DNA of 31,386 bases from Candidatus Zixiibacteriota bacterium (GCA_023129805.1 JAGMBK010000003.1:1-31386), one strand, 5' to 3'. Positions 6,811 through 14,986 are shown, counted from the stretch's first letter. A program made the numbers and translations. The notes: generated by a model not told the origin, from the letters alone.

Positions 6811-7968
6811 CTAACCTTCGAACATGGTGGTTTGCGTCATTCCCGAAAGCTCAATTGCCCTCTTCACCACTACCTCCATGGAACTGATGGCGGTGAGGTT
6901 TATCTCCTCTAAAATCTTTCTGGCTTTATCTTCGTTGGTGCCGGTCAATCTCACCACAATAGGAACTTTCGGCTTTAGCTGTTTGACCGCATATACAATT
7001 CCATTTGCCACGTCATCACACCGGGTGATACCTCCGAAGATGTTGAAAAGGATCGCCTTCACGTTCGGATCTCGCAGAATGATGTTCATGGCACTTACCA
7101 CTTTCTCCGGGTTGGAGCTTCCTCCGATGTCCAAAAAATTAGCCGGCTCAGCTCCAAATCTTTTTACTAAATCCATGGTAGCCATTGCCAGCCCGGCTCC
7201 GTTTACAATGCAACCTATGTTTCCGTCCAGTTTCACAAAGGAAAGGTTCTTCTCCCGGGCTTCGATCTCCGCTCCCTCCTCCGCATCCAGATCCCGCATC
7301 TCCTCTATCTCCGGATGCCTTGCCAGGCCGGAATCATCTATGTTTATCTTGGCATCTAGTGCCCACACTTCTCCGTCTGGTGTGGTGATGAACGGGTTTA
7401 TCTCGGCTAAAGAGCAATCATTTTCTGTGAAGGTTTTATAGAGTTTCAGAATAACCGGGCAGGTTTGGTTGGCTATCTTTCTGTCTGAATAAAGCAGATA
7501 GGCTAAATTCCGGGCTTGAAAGTATTGCAAGCCTAAAAGTGGGTCTACCTCCAGCTTAAAAATCTTCTCCGGAGTCTCCCGGGCCACCTCCTCGATGTCT
7601 ATTCCTCCAGCGGCTGAGACCATGATCACCGGCTTTTTGCTCTTTCGGTCGACGATCACTCCCAGATAGGCTTCGCTGGCAATGTCCTTGCATTCGGTGA
7701 CCAGAACTTTTTTAACCGGAAGCCCCTTGATCTCCATGCCCAGAATTTCAGAAGCCCTTTCGAATGTCTCATCCGGATTATCCGCCTTCTTTATGCCGCC
7801 AGCCTTGCCTCTCCCTCCCACGTGCACCTGAGCTTTCACCATGACCGGCTTACCGATCCTTGTTGCAATTTCTCTTGCTTCCTCTGGGATGGTTGCCACA
7901 TCACCGGCAGGAAGAGGGATGCCATACTTGGCAAATATCTGTTTAGCCTGGTATTCGTGTATCTTCAT
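6811..7968 (-). CDS. sucC: Succinyl-CoA synthetase beta subunit
   Basis: A 385-aa ADP- or GDP-forming beta subunit. The N-terminal ATP-grasp domain starts with MKIHEYQAKQIFAKYG and contains 'VMVKAQVHVGGRGKAGG'. Later come 'LAEINPFITTPDGEVWALD' (metal/nucleotide site) and the C-terminal ligase domain with 'FLDIGGSSNPEKV' and 'FNIFGGITRCD'. It forms the heterodimer with SucD and closes the substrate-level phosphorylation step of the TCA cycle or its reverse. I chose ATG 7968 because AAGGAG lies seven bases upstream; an upstream in-frame start at 8001 lies in repeat-like DNA. A RAYT gene and REP palindromes now separate it from sucD, so co-transcription may be weakened. Confidence 0.96.
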   Translation of the reverse strand: MKIHEYQAKQIFAKYGIPLPAGDVATIPEEAREIATRIGKPVMVKAQVHVGGRGKAGGIKKADNPDETFERASEILGMEIKGLPVKKVLVTECKDIASEAYLGVIVDRKSKKPVIMVSAAGGIDIEEVARETPEKIFKLEVDPLLGLQYFQARNLAYLLYSDRKIANQTCPVILKLYKTFTENDCSLAEINPFITTPDGEVWALDAKINIDDSGLARHPEIEEMRDLDAEEGAEIEAREKNLSFVKLDGNIGCIVNGAGLAMATMDLVKRFGAEPANFLDIGGSSNPEKVVSAMNIILRDPNVKAILFNIFGGITRCDDVANGIVYAVKQLKPKVPIVVRLTGTNEDKARKILEEINLTAISSMEVVVKRAIELSGMTQTTMFEG

Positions 7969-8075
7969 TTTAACTCCTTTGGTTTTACCCCCCCTCCACA
8001 CTCAGTCCATCGTCCGCCGACCACCGCTAAAACAGGTTTTGCGGCGGACTGTCGACTGTGGACCGTGGACGCTTT

Positions 8076-9464
8076 TTATTTCTGATTCGCTGAAGTGGTT
8101 GAAATATTTTTCAGAAGAAATTCCGCCTCCTTCATAAGTCTCTCTTTCTGGTTCAACTCAGGATCATCCAAAACCAACTCCAGAAGATAATTCAATACCT
8201 GTCCCACCAGAGGGGAGGGTGGGATATTAAAGGTGCTCATGATATCATTTCCCTTTACCTCCAGATCCTTCAATCCGAAAGGAGGTTTTCTCTCCAACTC
8301 CAGCTTTATCCTCTCCTCCAGCTCATCCACGTCTTTTGTGCTTCCTTCCTTCCCCTGTGCCGCCACATCCGCTCTGCGTAAATCCAGAAGAGAAAACACA
8401 AACTCCTGTCCCATCTTTCTGATTAGCCGCCTCACCCCCTTATCAGTCACTCCGGTGGTGAACATGTGCTTATCCACCAGAAGGGTGACCTGTTCAATTA
8501 TCTGATTGGAGTAGCGCAATCGTTGCAGCACCTTCCGGGCGACCCTGGCACCTTTTTTTTCATGCCCATAAAAAGTGGCACCTTCTTGAGTGGGAACTTT
8601 AGTCTCAGGCTTGCATACATCATGGAACAAAGCTGCCAGACGAATCACCAGATCCCGCGGGGCGAAATCTACGGCCAATATGGAATGCTCAAATACATCA
8701 TAGGCATGATAACCGCCCGGTTGAGTTGCTCCCACACAAGCGGTTAACTCCGGTAAAATCTTTTCTAAGAGTCCCACCCTCTGCATTAATCTAAACCCAA
8801 CGCTGGGATATTTAGCTTTAAGTAGTAGCTTGTTTAACTCCTCCTGAATTCTTTCTGATGAAACGGTGGAGATCAAATCTGCATTCTCCTGCAGGCTCTT
8901 AAGGGTGTTCTTCTCGAGCTCGAATTCGAATCTGGCGGCAAACTGCACCCCCCGGAGCATCCTCAAAGGATCATCCCGAAAAGAATTTGGGTTAGTGACA
9001 CGAATCAATCTCCTTTTTATATCCTTTCTTCCATTCAGGGGGTCTACCAGCTCTCCCGTGGAGAGGTCTTCTGCCATGGCATTTATGGTGAAATCCCGGC
9101 GGGAAAGATCGTCCTCCACCCGCAGGTTATGATCACATTCCACCTTAAAGTCCTTATGCCCTAGTCCGGTGCTGTATTCTTTGCGGGGCAGTGCGATATC
9201 GAAAACATGGTCTCCGTCAAATCTTTTGAGAGGCAGAAATTTTATCACCCCAAAGGATTTTCCTACCAGATCCACCTTTCCAAATCCACTCAACAGAGAA
9301 CAAAGCTCATCTAAAGGGATTCCGGTTATCAGATAGTCTTTATCCTTATCGGGCAGGATGGGGGAGATATATTTGTCCCGCACCACTCCCCCCACCTCGT
9401 AGATCTTCCCTTTTTGCAGAATCGCTTTTATGATCTTCTCACTCAATCCAGTTATCTTTTCCAT
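8076..9464 (-). CDS. cca: CCA tRNA nucleotidyltransferase / poly(A) polymerase family protein with HD domain
   Basis: A 462-aa class II nucleotidyltransferase. The catalytic head has GGVVRD (25-30), the metal-binding DKD at 41-43, 'RRDFTINAMAED' (122-133), 'RDDPLRMLRG' (163-172) and the 'ERIQEELNKLL' helix (~204-214). An HD phosphohydrolase-like domain follows, with His260 and His281-Asp282 (LFHD). It should add or repair the 3' CCA end of tRNAs; the HD part may act on 2',3'-cyclic phosphates. Sequence alone does not separate a CCA-adding enzyme from an A-adding one or from poly(A) polymerase, though no other candidate is in the window. Start ATG 9464 has a weak ribosome site. Upstream lies a 520-base palindrome cluster; downstream, 8002-8075 is repeat-like spacer before sucC. 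Confidence 0.9.
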   Translation of the reverse strand: MEKITGLSEKIIKAILQKGKIYEVGGVVRDKYISPILPDKDKDYLITGIPLDELCSLLSGFGKVDLVGKSFGVIKFLPLKRFDGDHVFDIALPRKEYSTGLGHKDFKVECDHNLRVEDDLSRRDFTINAMAEDLSTGELVDPLNGRKDIKRRLIRVTNPNSFRDDPLRMLRGVQFAARFEFELEKNTLKSLQENADLISTVSSERIQEELNKLLLKAKYPSVGFRLMQRVGLLEKILPELTACVGATQPGGYHAYDVFEHSILAVDFAPRDLVIRLAALFHDVCKPETKVPTQEGATFYGHEKKGARVARKVLQRLRYSNQIIEQVTLLVDKHMFTTGVTDKGVRRLIRKMGQEFVFSLLDLRRADVAAQGKEGSTKDVDELEERIKLELERKPPFGLKDLEVKGNDIMSTFNIPPSPLVGQVLNYLLELVLDDPELNQKERLMKEAEFLLKNISTTSANQK

Positions 9465-9529
9465 ATAAATTTCAATTCCAAACGAAAGTCGTTCGTTTCT
9501 TCAAAATTATGCTTCAGGTACTTTTGACC

Positions 9530-9553
9530 GCCAAGCCATGAAGGCTTGGCTAC
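9530..9553 (-). repeat. REP-like hairpin with GTAG
   Basis: The stem GCCAAGCC/GGCTTGGC has loop ATGAA; minus-strand GTAG is at 9550-9553. Nearly the same stem recurs at 9665-9688. Confidence 0.8.
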
Positions 9554-9614
9554 GCAAAGCCTGGTTTTGATTCTTTCAAATCAATTACGGTTTTTAATCA
9601 TGGCTATTGAACGC

Positions 9615-9638
9615 GTAGCCGAGGGTTTACCCCTCGGC
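9615..9638 (+). repeat. REP-like hairpin with GTAG
   Basis: GTAG at 9615-9618 leads into stem GCCGAGGG/CCCTCGGC with loop TTTAC. Its right arm overlaps the next hairpin (9636-9659), so the two structures exclude each other. Confidence 0.8.
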
Positions 9639-9659
9639 ATGAACCATCTGGTTCATGCC
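9636..9659. repeat. 11-bp-stem hairpin overlapping its neighbour
   Basis: GGCATGAACCA pairs with TGGTTCATGCC around TC. It shares bases 9636-9638 with the preceding hairpin. Confidence 0.75.
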
Positions 9660-9664
9660 AAGGT

Positions 9665-9688
9665 GCCAAGCCGTGAAGGCTTGGCTAT
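9665..9688 (-). repeat. REP-like hairpin with ATAG
   Basis: The stem GCCAAGCC/GGCTTGGC has loop GTGAA; minus-strand ATAG is at 9685-9688. It is a close copy of 9530-9553 with a changed loop base and a G-to-A change in the tetranucleotide. Confidence 0.8.
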
Positions 9689-9736
9689 GCGAACTCTCAC
9701 TCTCTGCCTTCGTATATCCTTTCGAACTCCCAGCTT

Positions 9737-9761
9737 CCCGTTGGTGTTCCTCACCAACGGG
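9737..9761. repeat. 10-bp-stem hairpin
   Basis: CCCGTTGGTG pairs with CACCAACGGG around TTCCT. No TAG tetranucleotide lies beside it, so it may belong to another palindrome class. Confidence 0.75.
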
Positions 9762-9788
9762 ATATCTCATTGTGGTTGGTCAGTCACC

Positions 9789-9811
9789 AGCCCCGCCAGA
9801 GGCGGGGCTAC
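9789..9811 (-). repeat. REP-like hairpin with GTAG
   Basis: The stem GCCCCGCC/GGCGGGGC has loop AGA; minus-strand GTAG is at 9808-9811. Confidence 0.8.
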
Positions 9812-9902
9812 GGGAAAAATAAACATCCAAATACCAGATGGCTTATTCGTTCATTAGTCAAATGAAGGTTGCACATAACTTGGCTTGCCTTTTTTTATAT
9901 AA

Positions 9903-9925
9903 CGCAACCTGAAGGTTGCGGCTAC
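9903..9925 (-). repeat. REP-like hairpin with GTAG
   Basis: The stem CGCAACC/GGTTGCG has loop TGAA; minus-strand GTAG is at 9922-9925. It faces the next element head to head across 27 bases. Confidence 0.8.
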
Positions 9926-9952
9926 CTTTTTCTGCTCAATAAGAGCGACTTG

Positions 9953-9975
9953 GTAGCCGCAGGCTTCAGCCTGCG
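9953..9975 (+). repeat. REP-like hairpin with GTAG
   Basis: GTAG at 9953-9956, then stem CGCAGGC/GCCTGCG with loop TTCA. It ends nine bases from the arcC stop. Confidence 0.8.
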
Positions 9976-9984
9976 CTTTTTCGC

Positions 9985-10935
9985 TCATTTAAGCACTATT
10001 CTGGTTCCAGCAGTCTTTTTCTTCACCGCATCATACGCTTTAGATATGGAAGTGATTATAACCTCTTTTCCTCCTGATTCTAAAAACTGGATGGCGGCTT
10101 CGATTTTGGGACCCATGCTACCGGGAGGGAAATGTCTTTCTTTTTGATATTTTTTCGCCTCCTCCACGGTTAGCTTATCCAGATCAATTTGCAAAAGTGT
10201 CCCGAAATGTAGGGCCACCTTTTCAACGTCAGTTAAGATCAAAAGCCACTCCGCCCCTATGTCCCGGGCTAAGATGGCAGAGGCTCTGTCTTTATCAATA
10301 ACCGCATCCATCCCCTCCAAAGCTCCGTTCTTCTCCACATAGACTGGGATTCCTCCACCACCAGCAGCAATCACGATTATCCCCTTCTCCACCAGATTCT
10401 TTACGGTTTTTTTTTCTACGATCTCCAGAGGAACGGGTGAGGGGACCACCCTCCTCCACATTTTAGCACGATCCTCTTTCATTACCCAACCCCTCTGCCT
10501 GGCAAGCCGTTTAGCCTCCTGTCTGGTATAGAATTGACCTATGAATTTGGTGGGTTCCTTTATGGAAGGGTCGTCCTTATCCACTATCACCTGGGTGACA
10601 ATGGTGACCACATCCCGTCTTATGTTCTCTTTCTTTAGCCTGTTTTGAAGCGATTGCTCTATCATGTATCCCATTCCTCCCTCGGTATCTGCCACGCAGA
10701 TGCCTAAAGAGAGAATGGGTGCCTTTTCCCGGGCAAGCTCCACCCGCAGGACAGCGTTTCCCACCTGAGGTCCATTGCCGTGGGTTATAGCCAGATTATA
10801 ACCGTCCCGAATCAGCTCCACGATTCCGCGCAAGCTTTCCCGGGTGTTGGCAAACTGTCGGGCGATGGTGTCCTCTTCTCCTTTTTTGGTGATGGCATTC
10901 CCTCCCAAAGCCACCACCGCAGTCTTTTTCCTCAT
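9985..10935 (-). CDS. arcC: Carbamate kinase
   Basis: A 316-aa amino-acid-kinase fold enzyme close to the usual carbamate kinase length (~310). It shows VVALGGNAI at the start, 'ITHGNGPQVGN' (~55-65), 'VIAAGGGGIPV', 'DKDRASAILA', 'LILTDVEKV' and the C-terminal 'FPPGSMGPKIEAA'. It transfers phosphate between carbamoyl phosphate and ADP, making ATP in arginine or purine breakdown, or running in reverse. No arginine deiminase or ornithine carbamoyltransferase gene is nearby. Instead it follows a COG2403-type GTPase gene by 47 bases on the same strand, so the two are likely one transcript. The substrate could therefore differ from classical fermentation use. Start ATG 10935 gives the canonical N terminus. 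Confidence 0.94.
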   Translation of the reverse strand: MRKKTAVVALGGNAITKKGEEDTIARQFANTRESLRGIVELIRDGYNLAITHGNGPQVGNAVLRVELAREKAPILSLGICVADTEGGMGYMIEQSLQNRLKKENIRRDVVTIVTQVIVDKDDPSIKEPTKFIGQFYTRQEAKRLARQRGWVMKEDRAKMWRRVVPSPVPLEIVEKKTVKNLVEKGIIVIAAGGGGIPVYVEKNGALEGMDAVIDKDRASAILARDIGAEWLLILTDVEKVALHFGTLLQIDLDKLTVEEAKKYQKERHFPPGSMGPKIEAAIQFLESGGKEVIITSISKAYDAVKKKTAGTRIVLK

Positions 10936-10982
10936 TGCGAATTAATAAGAAATCCAATGCAAAGAATCTAGTTGTGCCAAAC

Positions 10983-12308
10983 CTATCTTTTTCTTTTCAG
11001 AAATTCACCCACCACATCTTCCAGATCCGGCTTTCCGATCTCATCAAGTTCGTATCGTACTCTGACCGATGGTTTATTAATCTTAAGCAATCGGGTCAAA
11101 TCTATTGGTGTGCCTACGACAACCGAGTCGCAGGGGATGGCGCTTATGGTTTTTTGCAAATCCCTTATCTGTTTTTTATCGTAACCTAAAGCCGGAAGCA
11201 GAGCGCCTATCTCAGGATAAGTTTCGAAAGCCTTCTTTATCTCGCCTTTTACCCAGGGTCGGGGATCGATAATGTCTTTTGCTCCGAACTTCTCGGCGGC
11301 TATCACTCCGGCACCATAGGTCATTCCCCCATGGGTTAGGGTAGGTCCATCCTCCACCACCAGCACCCTTTTCCCCCGAATTCTCTGAGGATGGTCCACG
11401 TAAATGGGAGAAGCCGCCTCGATCAGAATTGCCTTTGGATTCGTCGTTCTTACATTGGATCGAACCTGTTTGATGTCCTGGTAGTCAGCCGAGTCCACCT
11501 TATTTATCAAAACCACATCTGCCAGGAGCAGATTGGTCCTTCCGGGAAAATAACAAAGCTCGTCGCCGGGTCGATGAGGGTCCACCACCGTTATGTGGAG
11601 ATCAGGTTGGTAGAAGGGGATGTCGTTGTTCCCCCCATCCCAAACAATCACGTCCGCCTCCTTTTCCGCCTCCTTGAGTATGACTTCGTAATCCACACCT
11701 GCATAAACAACAGTTTCCTGAATTATATGCGGCTCATATTCTTCTCTCTCCTCGATGGTGCAATGGTGTTTGTCTAAGTCGGAGAAGGAGGCGAAGCGTT
11801 GACAGATTTGCTTGGTGAGGTCACCATAAGGCATGGGATGTCTGATAACTACCGGATCAATTCCCGCACTTTTTAAAAGCTGGCACACCTTTCGGGTGGT
11901 CTGGCTCTTTCCACTTCCTGTCCTGGTAGCACACACGGCGATAACCGGTTGTTTTGACTTCAGCGTGGTGCTTTCCCAGCCTAAAAGCTTGAAGTCTGCC
12001 CCCGCCGCCAAAACCATAGCACCTTTTTGCATCACGTATTGATAGGAGACGTCGCTGTATGAAAAAATTACCTCATCGATTTTGAATTTCTTTATCAGCT
12101 TCACCAGATCATCTTCTGAGAGGATCGGTATGCCTTCAGGATACAGCTTGCCAGCCAGCTTGCCAGGATACTTGCGACCGTGAATGTTGGGTATCTGGGT
12201 GGCGGTAAAGGCAACCACCTGGTACCGACGGTTATTTCTGAAGACTACATTGAAATTATGAAAATCCCGCCCTGCCGCACCCATTATCAACACTTTTTTC
12301 TTCTGCAT
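10983..12308 (-). CDS. COG2403-type predicted GTPase (cyclic 2,3-diphosphoglycerate synthetase-like)
   Basis: A 441-aa protein with a Rossmann-like N-terminal part ('VLIMGAAGRDFHNFN'), a P-loop 'ATRTGSGKSQ' at ~127-136, a Walker-B-like 'DVIVWDGGNND', and 'LINKVDSAD', which looks like the guanine-recognition NKxD box. This arrangement fits the family often annotated as predicted GTPase or cyclic 2,3-diphosphoglycerate synthetase. The latter compound is best known from methanogens, so that activity should not be assumed in a bacterium. The gene precedes carbamate kinase by 47 bases on the same strand, which suggests a shared pathway. Start ATG 12308 has AAGGAA nearby. The family call is good; the reaction is unknown. 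Confidence 0.8.
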   Translation of the reverse strand: MQKKKVLIMGAAGRDFHNFNVVFRNNRRYQVVAFTATQIPNIHGRKYPGKLAGKLYPEGIPILSEDDLVKLIKKFKIDEVIFSYSDVSYQYVMQKGAMVLAAGADFKLLGWESTTLKSKQPVIAVCATRTGSGKSQTTRKVCQLLKSAGIDPVVIRHPMPYGDLTKQICQRFASFSDLDKHHCTIEEREEYEPHIIQETVVYAGVDYEVILKEAEKEADVIVWDGGNNDIPFYQPDLHITVVDPHRPGDELCYFPGRTNLLLADVVLINKVDSADYQDIKQVRSNVRTTNPKAILIEAASPIYVDHPQRIRGKRVLVVEDGPTLTHGGMTYGAGVIAAEKFGAKDIIDPRPWVKGEIKKAFETYPEIGALLPALGYDKKQIRDLQKTISAIPCDSVVVGTPIDLTRLLKINKPSVRVRYELDEIGKPDLEDVVGEFLKRKR

Positions 12309-12465
12309 AAAATTTCCTTGGTTTGAATATGAAGTAAGTCTCCTTTAAGTTGTCTTCTTTTTAGAACACTTCCACTTTCATTTTCTTCTTCTGCGTAGAA
12401 TGAGAAAAAAGGGGTCAAGTCATTTGAGAGAGATATCTAAAAAGTAAATTTTTGAGTTGTTATTT

Positions 12466-12549
12466 TGGAGTGTCAAACTTTAGTTTGACCTTTTAACTCC
12501 TTGAAAGATAAATGAGTTTTTCTTGGTCCCGCTAAAGCGGGACACTCCA
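12466..12549. repeat. Composite double hairpin with TGGAGTGTC ends, copy 2
   Basis: TGGAGTGTC opens and GACACTCCA closes the element. Inside are hairpins GTCAAAC/GTTTGAC (loop TTTA) and GTCCCGC/GCGGGAC (loop TAAA) with 36 bases between them. The plan is the same as at 2524-2577, with a different left stem and a longer spacer. Confidence 0.75.
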
Positions 12550-12796
12550 ATTTCCGCTCTCCAAAGACTTTTTCAAAACCCTCTAAGAATCTGAATTAGT
12601 CAAATTATGTTTTTCACAAGAAAACAGGTTTGAAATCACATCACAAAGTGGAAATTCACTGTAAAAGATAGGTCCTTTTATCTCTACGTTTTCCTCCTTT
12701 GCTAGCTCGTATGAGTGCATACGCACTGTCGACTTATTTGCTACGATTGTAAAAGATGAATTTTGGGCTCTAAATTGAGCTTTCAAACTTGGTGTT

Positions 12797-12820
12797 GTGT
12801 CAGGACCTTAGTCCTGACAC
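12797..12820. repeat. 10-bp-stem hairpin, CTTA loop
   Basis: GTGTCAGGAC pairs with GTCCTGACAC. Its left flank TGTTGTGTCAGGA is repeated at the hairpin near 12900. Confidence 0.75.
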
Positions 12821-12845
12821 CTTTTAAAAGATGCCCAACTGATCA

Positions 12846-12886
12846 AACGGATTAAGCAGATAATTCCTTTATCTGTTTAATCTGTT
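12846..12886. repeat. 17-bp imperfect inverted repeat
   Basis: AACGGATTAAGCAGATA and TATCTGTTTAATCTGTT pair at 15 of 17 positions around a 7-base loop. No T-run follows on either strand close enough for a terminator. Confidence 0.6.
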
Positions 12887-12898
12887 GGGGATTCTTGT

Positions 12899-12929
12899 GT
12901 TGTGTCAGGAGTAGAGCTCCTAACGCAAC
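12899..12929. repeat. 13-bp imperfect hairpin sharing flank with 12797-12820
   Basis: GTTGTGTCAGGAG pairs with CTCCTAACGCAAC, with two positions not Watson-Crick (one wobble, one mismatch), around TAGAG. Confidence 0.55.
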
Positions 12930-12988
12930 TATCAAGCCTCCCAATGACGAGCATTGTTGCATCTCCCCGATTGAACCTAAATGCTGGC

Positions 12989-13008
12989 GGGCGTCCATAA
13001 GGACGCCC
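12989..13008. repeat. 8-bp GC-rich hairpin, ATAA loop
   Basis: GGGCGTCC pairs with GGACGCCC. It lies 57 bases downstream of the aldehyde dehydrogenase stop; with no T-run it is not a clear terminator. Confidence 0.65.
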
Positions 13009-13064
13009 ACCGGTTTGTCGTAACGTGCTTGTGCGAACTACTGCACCTTGAGGTCAAAAAGAAA

Positions 13065-14561
13065 TTACGGCATTATGTCGTCGATCTGGGCCTTCTGCAA
13101 CTTTCCGCTGAAGTCCACATAGATTGCTTTCCATTCGGAAAAGACGTCCAGTGCCGCCGATCCAGCTTCCCGATGTCCATTTCCGGTCTGGTTGGTGCCG
13201 CCGAAGGGAAGATGAACCTCCGCTCCGATGGTGGAAGCATTGATGTAGAAGATTCCAGTATAGGCATCTCTCATGGCGACGAAAGCTTTGTTCACATCCT
13301 GAGTATAAACCGAGGCGGAAAGCCCGTAGATGGTGCCGTTGTTTATCTCGATGGCATTCTCCAGGCTGTCGCAGGGGATGACCGCGACCACCGGACCGAA
13401 TATCTCCTCCTGAGCGATCCTCATCTGCGGATCCACATCTCCGAAGATGGTGGGCTCATGGAAATATCCATGAGCATAATTGCCCGAGGTCAGCCGGTTT
13501 CCGCCGCAAAGAAGCTTCGCCTCACCTTTGCCGATCTCCACATACTCCATCACCGTGTTAAGCTGATCTTCGCTTATTGATGGGCCCATCTCCACGCTCG
13601 GATCCAAGCCATTACCTATCTTCAAAGCTTTGGCACGAGCAACAAACCTATCGGTAAACTCCTTTACCACCTTTTTGTGCACAATCACCCTGGATGCGGC
13701 GGTGCATCTCTGACCGGTGGTACCGAACCCTCCCCAGATGGCTCCTTCCACTGCCAGATCAAGCTTGGCATCATCCATCACCATGATGGCATTCTTACCT
13801 CCCATCTCCAGGTTGGTATGTTTGAAGCCGGGAGCACACGCTTCAGCGACCAATTTTCCCACCGCGGTGGAGCCGGTAAAGGAGACCAGCTTTACATCAT
13901 CGGACCTCATCAAGGGCGTACCTACTTTCCCTCCTGATCCGGTGATGAAATTAACCACCCCTTTGGGGATTCCCGCCTCCTCGCAGGCTTTCACCAGATT
14001 ATAAGCGGAAAGCGGAGTGTAGGAAGCCGGCTTGAATACCACGGTGTTTCCGCAGACCAAAGCTGGCAACAGTTTCCAGGAGGGGATAGCCATGGGAAAG
14101 TTCCAGGGTGTGATCAGAGTGCAAACTCCCATGGGCATTCGCACCGACATCATGAATTTGTTGGGCAACTCCGAGGGAGTGGTCTGTCCGAATTGCCTTC
14201 TTCCCTCGCCTGCCATATAGTAGCTCATGTCGATGGCTTCTTGAATATCACCTCGAGTCTCCTTCAAGACTTTCCCCATCTCCTGGGTCATCTGACGGGC
14301 CCAATCCTCTTTCCTTTTTACCAAAATTTCTGCCATCTTAAAGAGGATCTCCCCCCTTCTCGGGGCTGGAACCAGTCGCCATTTCTTGTAAGCCTCCTTG
14401 GCGGCGTCAATTGCCCGCTTCACATCCTCCTCATTGGAGGCTGGAAACTCTCCCAGAAGCTCACGAGTGTCCGCAGGATTTCGGTTCTCAAAGGTCTTCC
14501 CGGTGACCGAATCCACCCATTCACCGTTTATTAAATTTTTGTAAACCTTTGCGTCTGCCAT
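13065..14561 (-). CDS. NAD(P)-dependent aldehyde dehydrogenase
   Basis: A 498-aa protein of the ALDH superfamily with every catalytic feature in place: Asn154 in PWNF, Lys177 in VVFKPAS, the FTGST cofactor loop (~228-232), general base Glu252 in LEMGGKN and nucleophile Cys286 in GQRC. 'EEIFGPVV' and the C-terminal '[18 protein letters not shown]' follow. It oxidises an aldehyde to the acid (or acyl product) in the cytoplasm. The C-terminal wording resembles the uncharacterised AldH group known from Candidatus Kuenenia rather than a subfamily with a set substrate, so I leave the substrate open. Start ATG 14561 has AGGAGG at ideal spacing. It stands alone, with long palindrome-bearing gaps on both sides. 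Confidence 0.93.
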   Translation of the reverse strand: MADAKVYKNLINGEWVDSVTGKTFENRNPADTRELLGEFPASNEEDVKRAIDAAKEAYKKWRLVPAPRRGEILFKMAEILVKRKEDWARQMTQEMGKVLKETRGDIQEAIDMSYYMAGEGRRQFGQTTPSELPNKFMMSVRMPMGVCTLITPWNFPMAIPSWKLLPALVCGNTVVFKPASYTPLSAYNLVKACEEAGIPKGVVNFITGSGGKVGTPLMRSDDVKLVSFTGSTAVGKLVAEACAPGFKHTNLEMGGKNAIMVMDDAKLDLAVEGAIWGGFGTTGQRCTAASRVIVHKKVVKEFTDRFVARAKALKIGNGLDPSVEMGPSISEDQLNTVMEYVEIGKGEAKLLCGGNRLTSGNYAHGYFHEPTIFGDVDPQMRIAQEEIFGPVVAVIPCDSLENAIEINNGTIYGLSASVYTQDVNKAFVAMRDAYTGIFYINASTIGAEVHLPFGGTNQTGNGHREAGSAALDVFSEWKAIYVDFSGKLQKAQIDDIMP

Positions 14562-14986
14562 AAAACCTCCTAAAAATAGTGCGTGATTGTTAATGTTTGC
14601 TCTGCTTTCTTATCTTCATAGGAATCCGATCGATAATTAATCTCTTTTTTAAGCCAAATCTCAGTTTTTTGAACGCAAATTCTACCTTGCGAAACAACAA
14701 ATATATATTGCCTACTTTAAATTGTCAACATTTTTCGATGGATAATTTGTTGAATTCAAGTGCCTGGCTAAAATTGCTTTGGTGATACTGTTTCTTGATG
14801 AGTGTGTACAAAAGGTATGTCCTCGTAGCGGGAAAATACTTGACTTTCACGCCCAATCTTCGTAGTTTAACGTGACGGTCTCAGATAAGCGCACCGTTTC
14901 AAAGGAGCAACTCGGGAAAAAAGGGAGTGGGTCACCGATGCTTTAGAGCTTCGCAAAAACTAAGAACATCTTTCAGAAGAAAAGCA
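14562..14986. other. Intergenic region upstream of the MTase-NurA-HerA operon
   Basis: These 425 bases separate divergent transcripts (ALDH to the left, MTase to the right). No gene is seen. Bases 14640-14780 are AT-rich, and a candidate promoter for the right-hand operon is listed separately. ACGGT and ACCGT form a short inverted repeat at ~14875-14900. Confidence 0.6.
14840..14868 (+). promoter_or_regulatory. Possible promoter of the MTase-NurA-HerA operon
   Basis: TTGACT (14840-14845) is followed after 17 bases by TAGTTT (14863-14868), a good -35 but poor -10. It would give a leader of roughly 110 bases before the preferred ATG at 14987. Confidence 0.3.

Larger units (their letters stand above)
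9465..9984. other. 520-base gap: cluster of REP-like palindromes
   Basis: No gene is seen. At least eight hairpins crowd 9530-9975 (entries follow). Six have GTAG or ATAG at one foot of the stem. They lie between the arcC stop and the cca start, both on the minus strand. Confidence 0.85.
12309..13064. other. 756-base gap with a series of hairpins
   Basis: No convincing gene lies here. The gap carries a composite double hairpin (12466-12549) and four more hairpins or inverted repeats between 12797 and 13008. A 67-codon open frame on the minus strand (12583-12786) has no ribosome site or recognisable domain, and I do not call it. Confidence 0.75.

Noticed and set aside
6824..7441. 205-codon plus-strand frame
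   Set aside because: It is antisense to the well-supported sucC gene and has no domain of its own.
12583..12786. A 67-codon open frame on the minus strand
   Set aside because: It has no ribosome site and no recognisable domain, sits among hairpins and could easily be open by chance.
14927..14986. GTG start giving the methyltransferase 20 more residues
   Set aside because: The purine-rich stretch abuts the GTG, leaving no room for ribosome spacing, and the extra residues look unlike the family; ATG 14987 is preferred.
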